6,060 nucleotides of DNA, from contig JALQSY010000109.1 of the NCBI GenBank assembly GCA_023264215.1, positions 1 through 6,060 of the forward strand, in the 5' to 3' direction. The DNA comes from Candidatus Nanopelagicales bacterium. Its GTDB lineage: Bacteria; Actinomycetota; Actinomycetes; S36-B12. Below, piece after piece: positions 5,633-6,060 of this stretch. The position numbers and the translations under genes are program-made. How positions within the stretch are numbered: the first letter of the stretch is position 1; the number at the start of each line of letters is the position of its first letter. The notes below the pieces were generated by a model. The model had not been told where the DNA came from. It searched no databases and worked only from the letters and a program-made list of their open reading frames with translations.

Positions 5633-6060
5633 CTATGCCCTGCGCGGACCGCGATGCGGGGCTGCCGGGCGCAGTCCCACGGTGGCGTCGTAGCGGCCGT
5701 ATGCCTCGACGATCTCGCCGACGAGCCGGTGGCGCACGACATCGGCCGACGTCAGAGTGCAGAAGGCCACGTCGTCGATGCCGGTGAGGATCTCCTGCAC
5801 GGCCATCAGGCCGGAGGTGGTCGCGGTCGGCAGGTCCACCTGCGTCACATCCCCCGTCACGACCATGGTCGAGCCGAACCCCAGTCGGGTGAGGAACATC
5901 TTCATCTGCTCGGCCGTGGTGTTCTGGGCCTCGTCGAGGATGATGAACGCGTCATTGAGGGTACGGCCGCGCATGTAGGCGAGCGGGGCGATTTCGAGGA
6001 TGCCCTTGTCCATCATCTTCTGGATCTCCTCGACATCGAGCATGTCGTAGAGGGCGTCGT
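5633..6060 (-). CDS. phoH: PhoH-family ATPase, C-terminal part (5' end beyond window)
   Basis: The last 141 residues of a PhoH-like protein are visible and the frame is open through the window edge. Motifs are ALYDMLDVEEIQKMMDKG, APLAYMRGRTLNDAFIILDE with a Walker-B-like ILDEAQN, TRLGFGSTMVVTGDVTQVDL (sensor-like GD) and DDVAFCTLTSADVVRHRLVG. PhoH proteins are cytosolic P-loop NTPases related to helicase cores and thought to act in RNA metabolism; the exact role is not settled. The Walker A motif and N-terminus lie beyond position 6060. An internal ATG at 6041-6043 is not the start, because conserved family sequence (DALYD) precedes it. The tail HRGPRRA is short and basic. It directly precedes ybeY, the usual partner. 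Confidence 0.95.
   Translation of the reverse strand, partial: DALYDMLDVEEIQKMMDKGILEIAPLAYMRGRTLNDAFIILDEAQNTTAEQMKMFLTRLGFGSTMVVTGDVTQVDLPTATTSGLMAVQEILTGIDDVAFCTLTSADVVRHRLVGEIVEAYGRYDATVGLRPAAPHRGPRRA

Noticed and set aside
3753..5693. A 646-codon open frame on the plus strand
   Set aside because: It is antisense to the CorC-like gene and ybeY. The His- and Asp-rich translation is the mirror of their codon use and shows no family signature.

Overview
The window is high-GC DNA with GTG starts, tightly overlapping genes and G/C-ending codons, all typical of Actinobacteria and possibly a Microbacteriaceae-like member. That placement is inference. Almost everything is on the minus strand, so read it from high to low coordinates: phoH (5' end beyond the window), ybeY, a CNNM/CorC-family CBS-domain membrane protein, a small degenerate cytidine-deaminase-like gene, an EamA/DMT transporter, era, recO, then a 290-bp intergenic region and the 5' part of uppS. 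As I recall it, this order matches the conserved actinobacterial block of Mycobacterium tuberculosis Rv2368c (phoH), Rv2367c (ybeY), Rv2366c (CBS membrane protein), Rv2365c (small hypothetical), Rv2364c (era), Rv2362c (recO) and Rv2361c (uppS), with an EamA transporter added here between the small gene and era.

From phoH to recO every junction is an overlap of 4 or 8 bp or a gap of at most 18 bp, and I see no room for internal promoters, so this is probably one operon. Its themes are ribosome and rRNA maturation (PhoH, YbeY, Era), DNA repair (RecO) and membrane functions (CorC-like, EamA), with lipid-carrier synthesis for cell wall (UppS) downstream.

The recO-uppS gap (662-951) is filled by an unusual structured element. 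Six copies of an 11-bp core (consensus GGGACAAACGG) form three concentric inverted pairs, all centred exactly on position 813. They lie in two 72-bp inverted arms (681-752 and 874-945), each ending in a 29-bp palindrome. The 121-bp centre carries three tandem copies of a 31-32-bp repeat. I cannot match it to a named element.

At the left edge the sequence is chimeric. Bases 2-181 on the plus strand read as the C-terminal region of a hydantoinase B/oxoprolinase (HyuB) protein. At a (GGC)4 tract (170-181) it switches to antisense uppS, which therefore ends after about 164 codons without its C-terminal substrate-binding region. This is either a microhomology-mediated rearrangement or, perhaps more likely, an assembly or amplification chimera.
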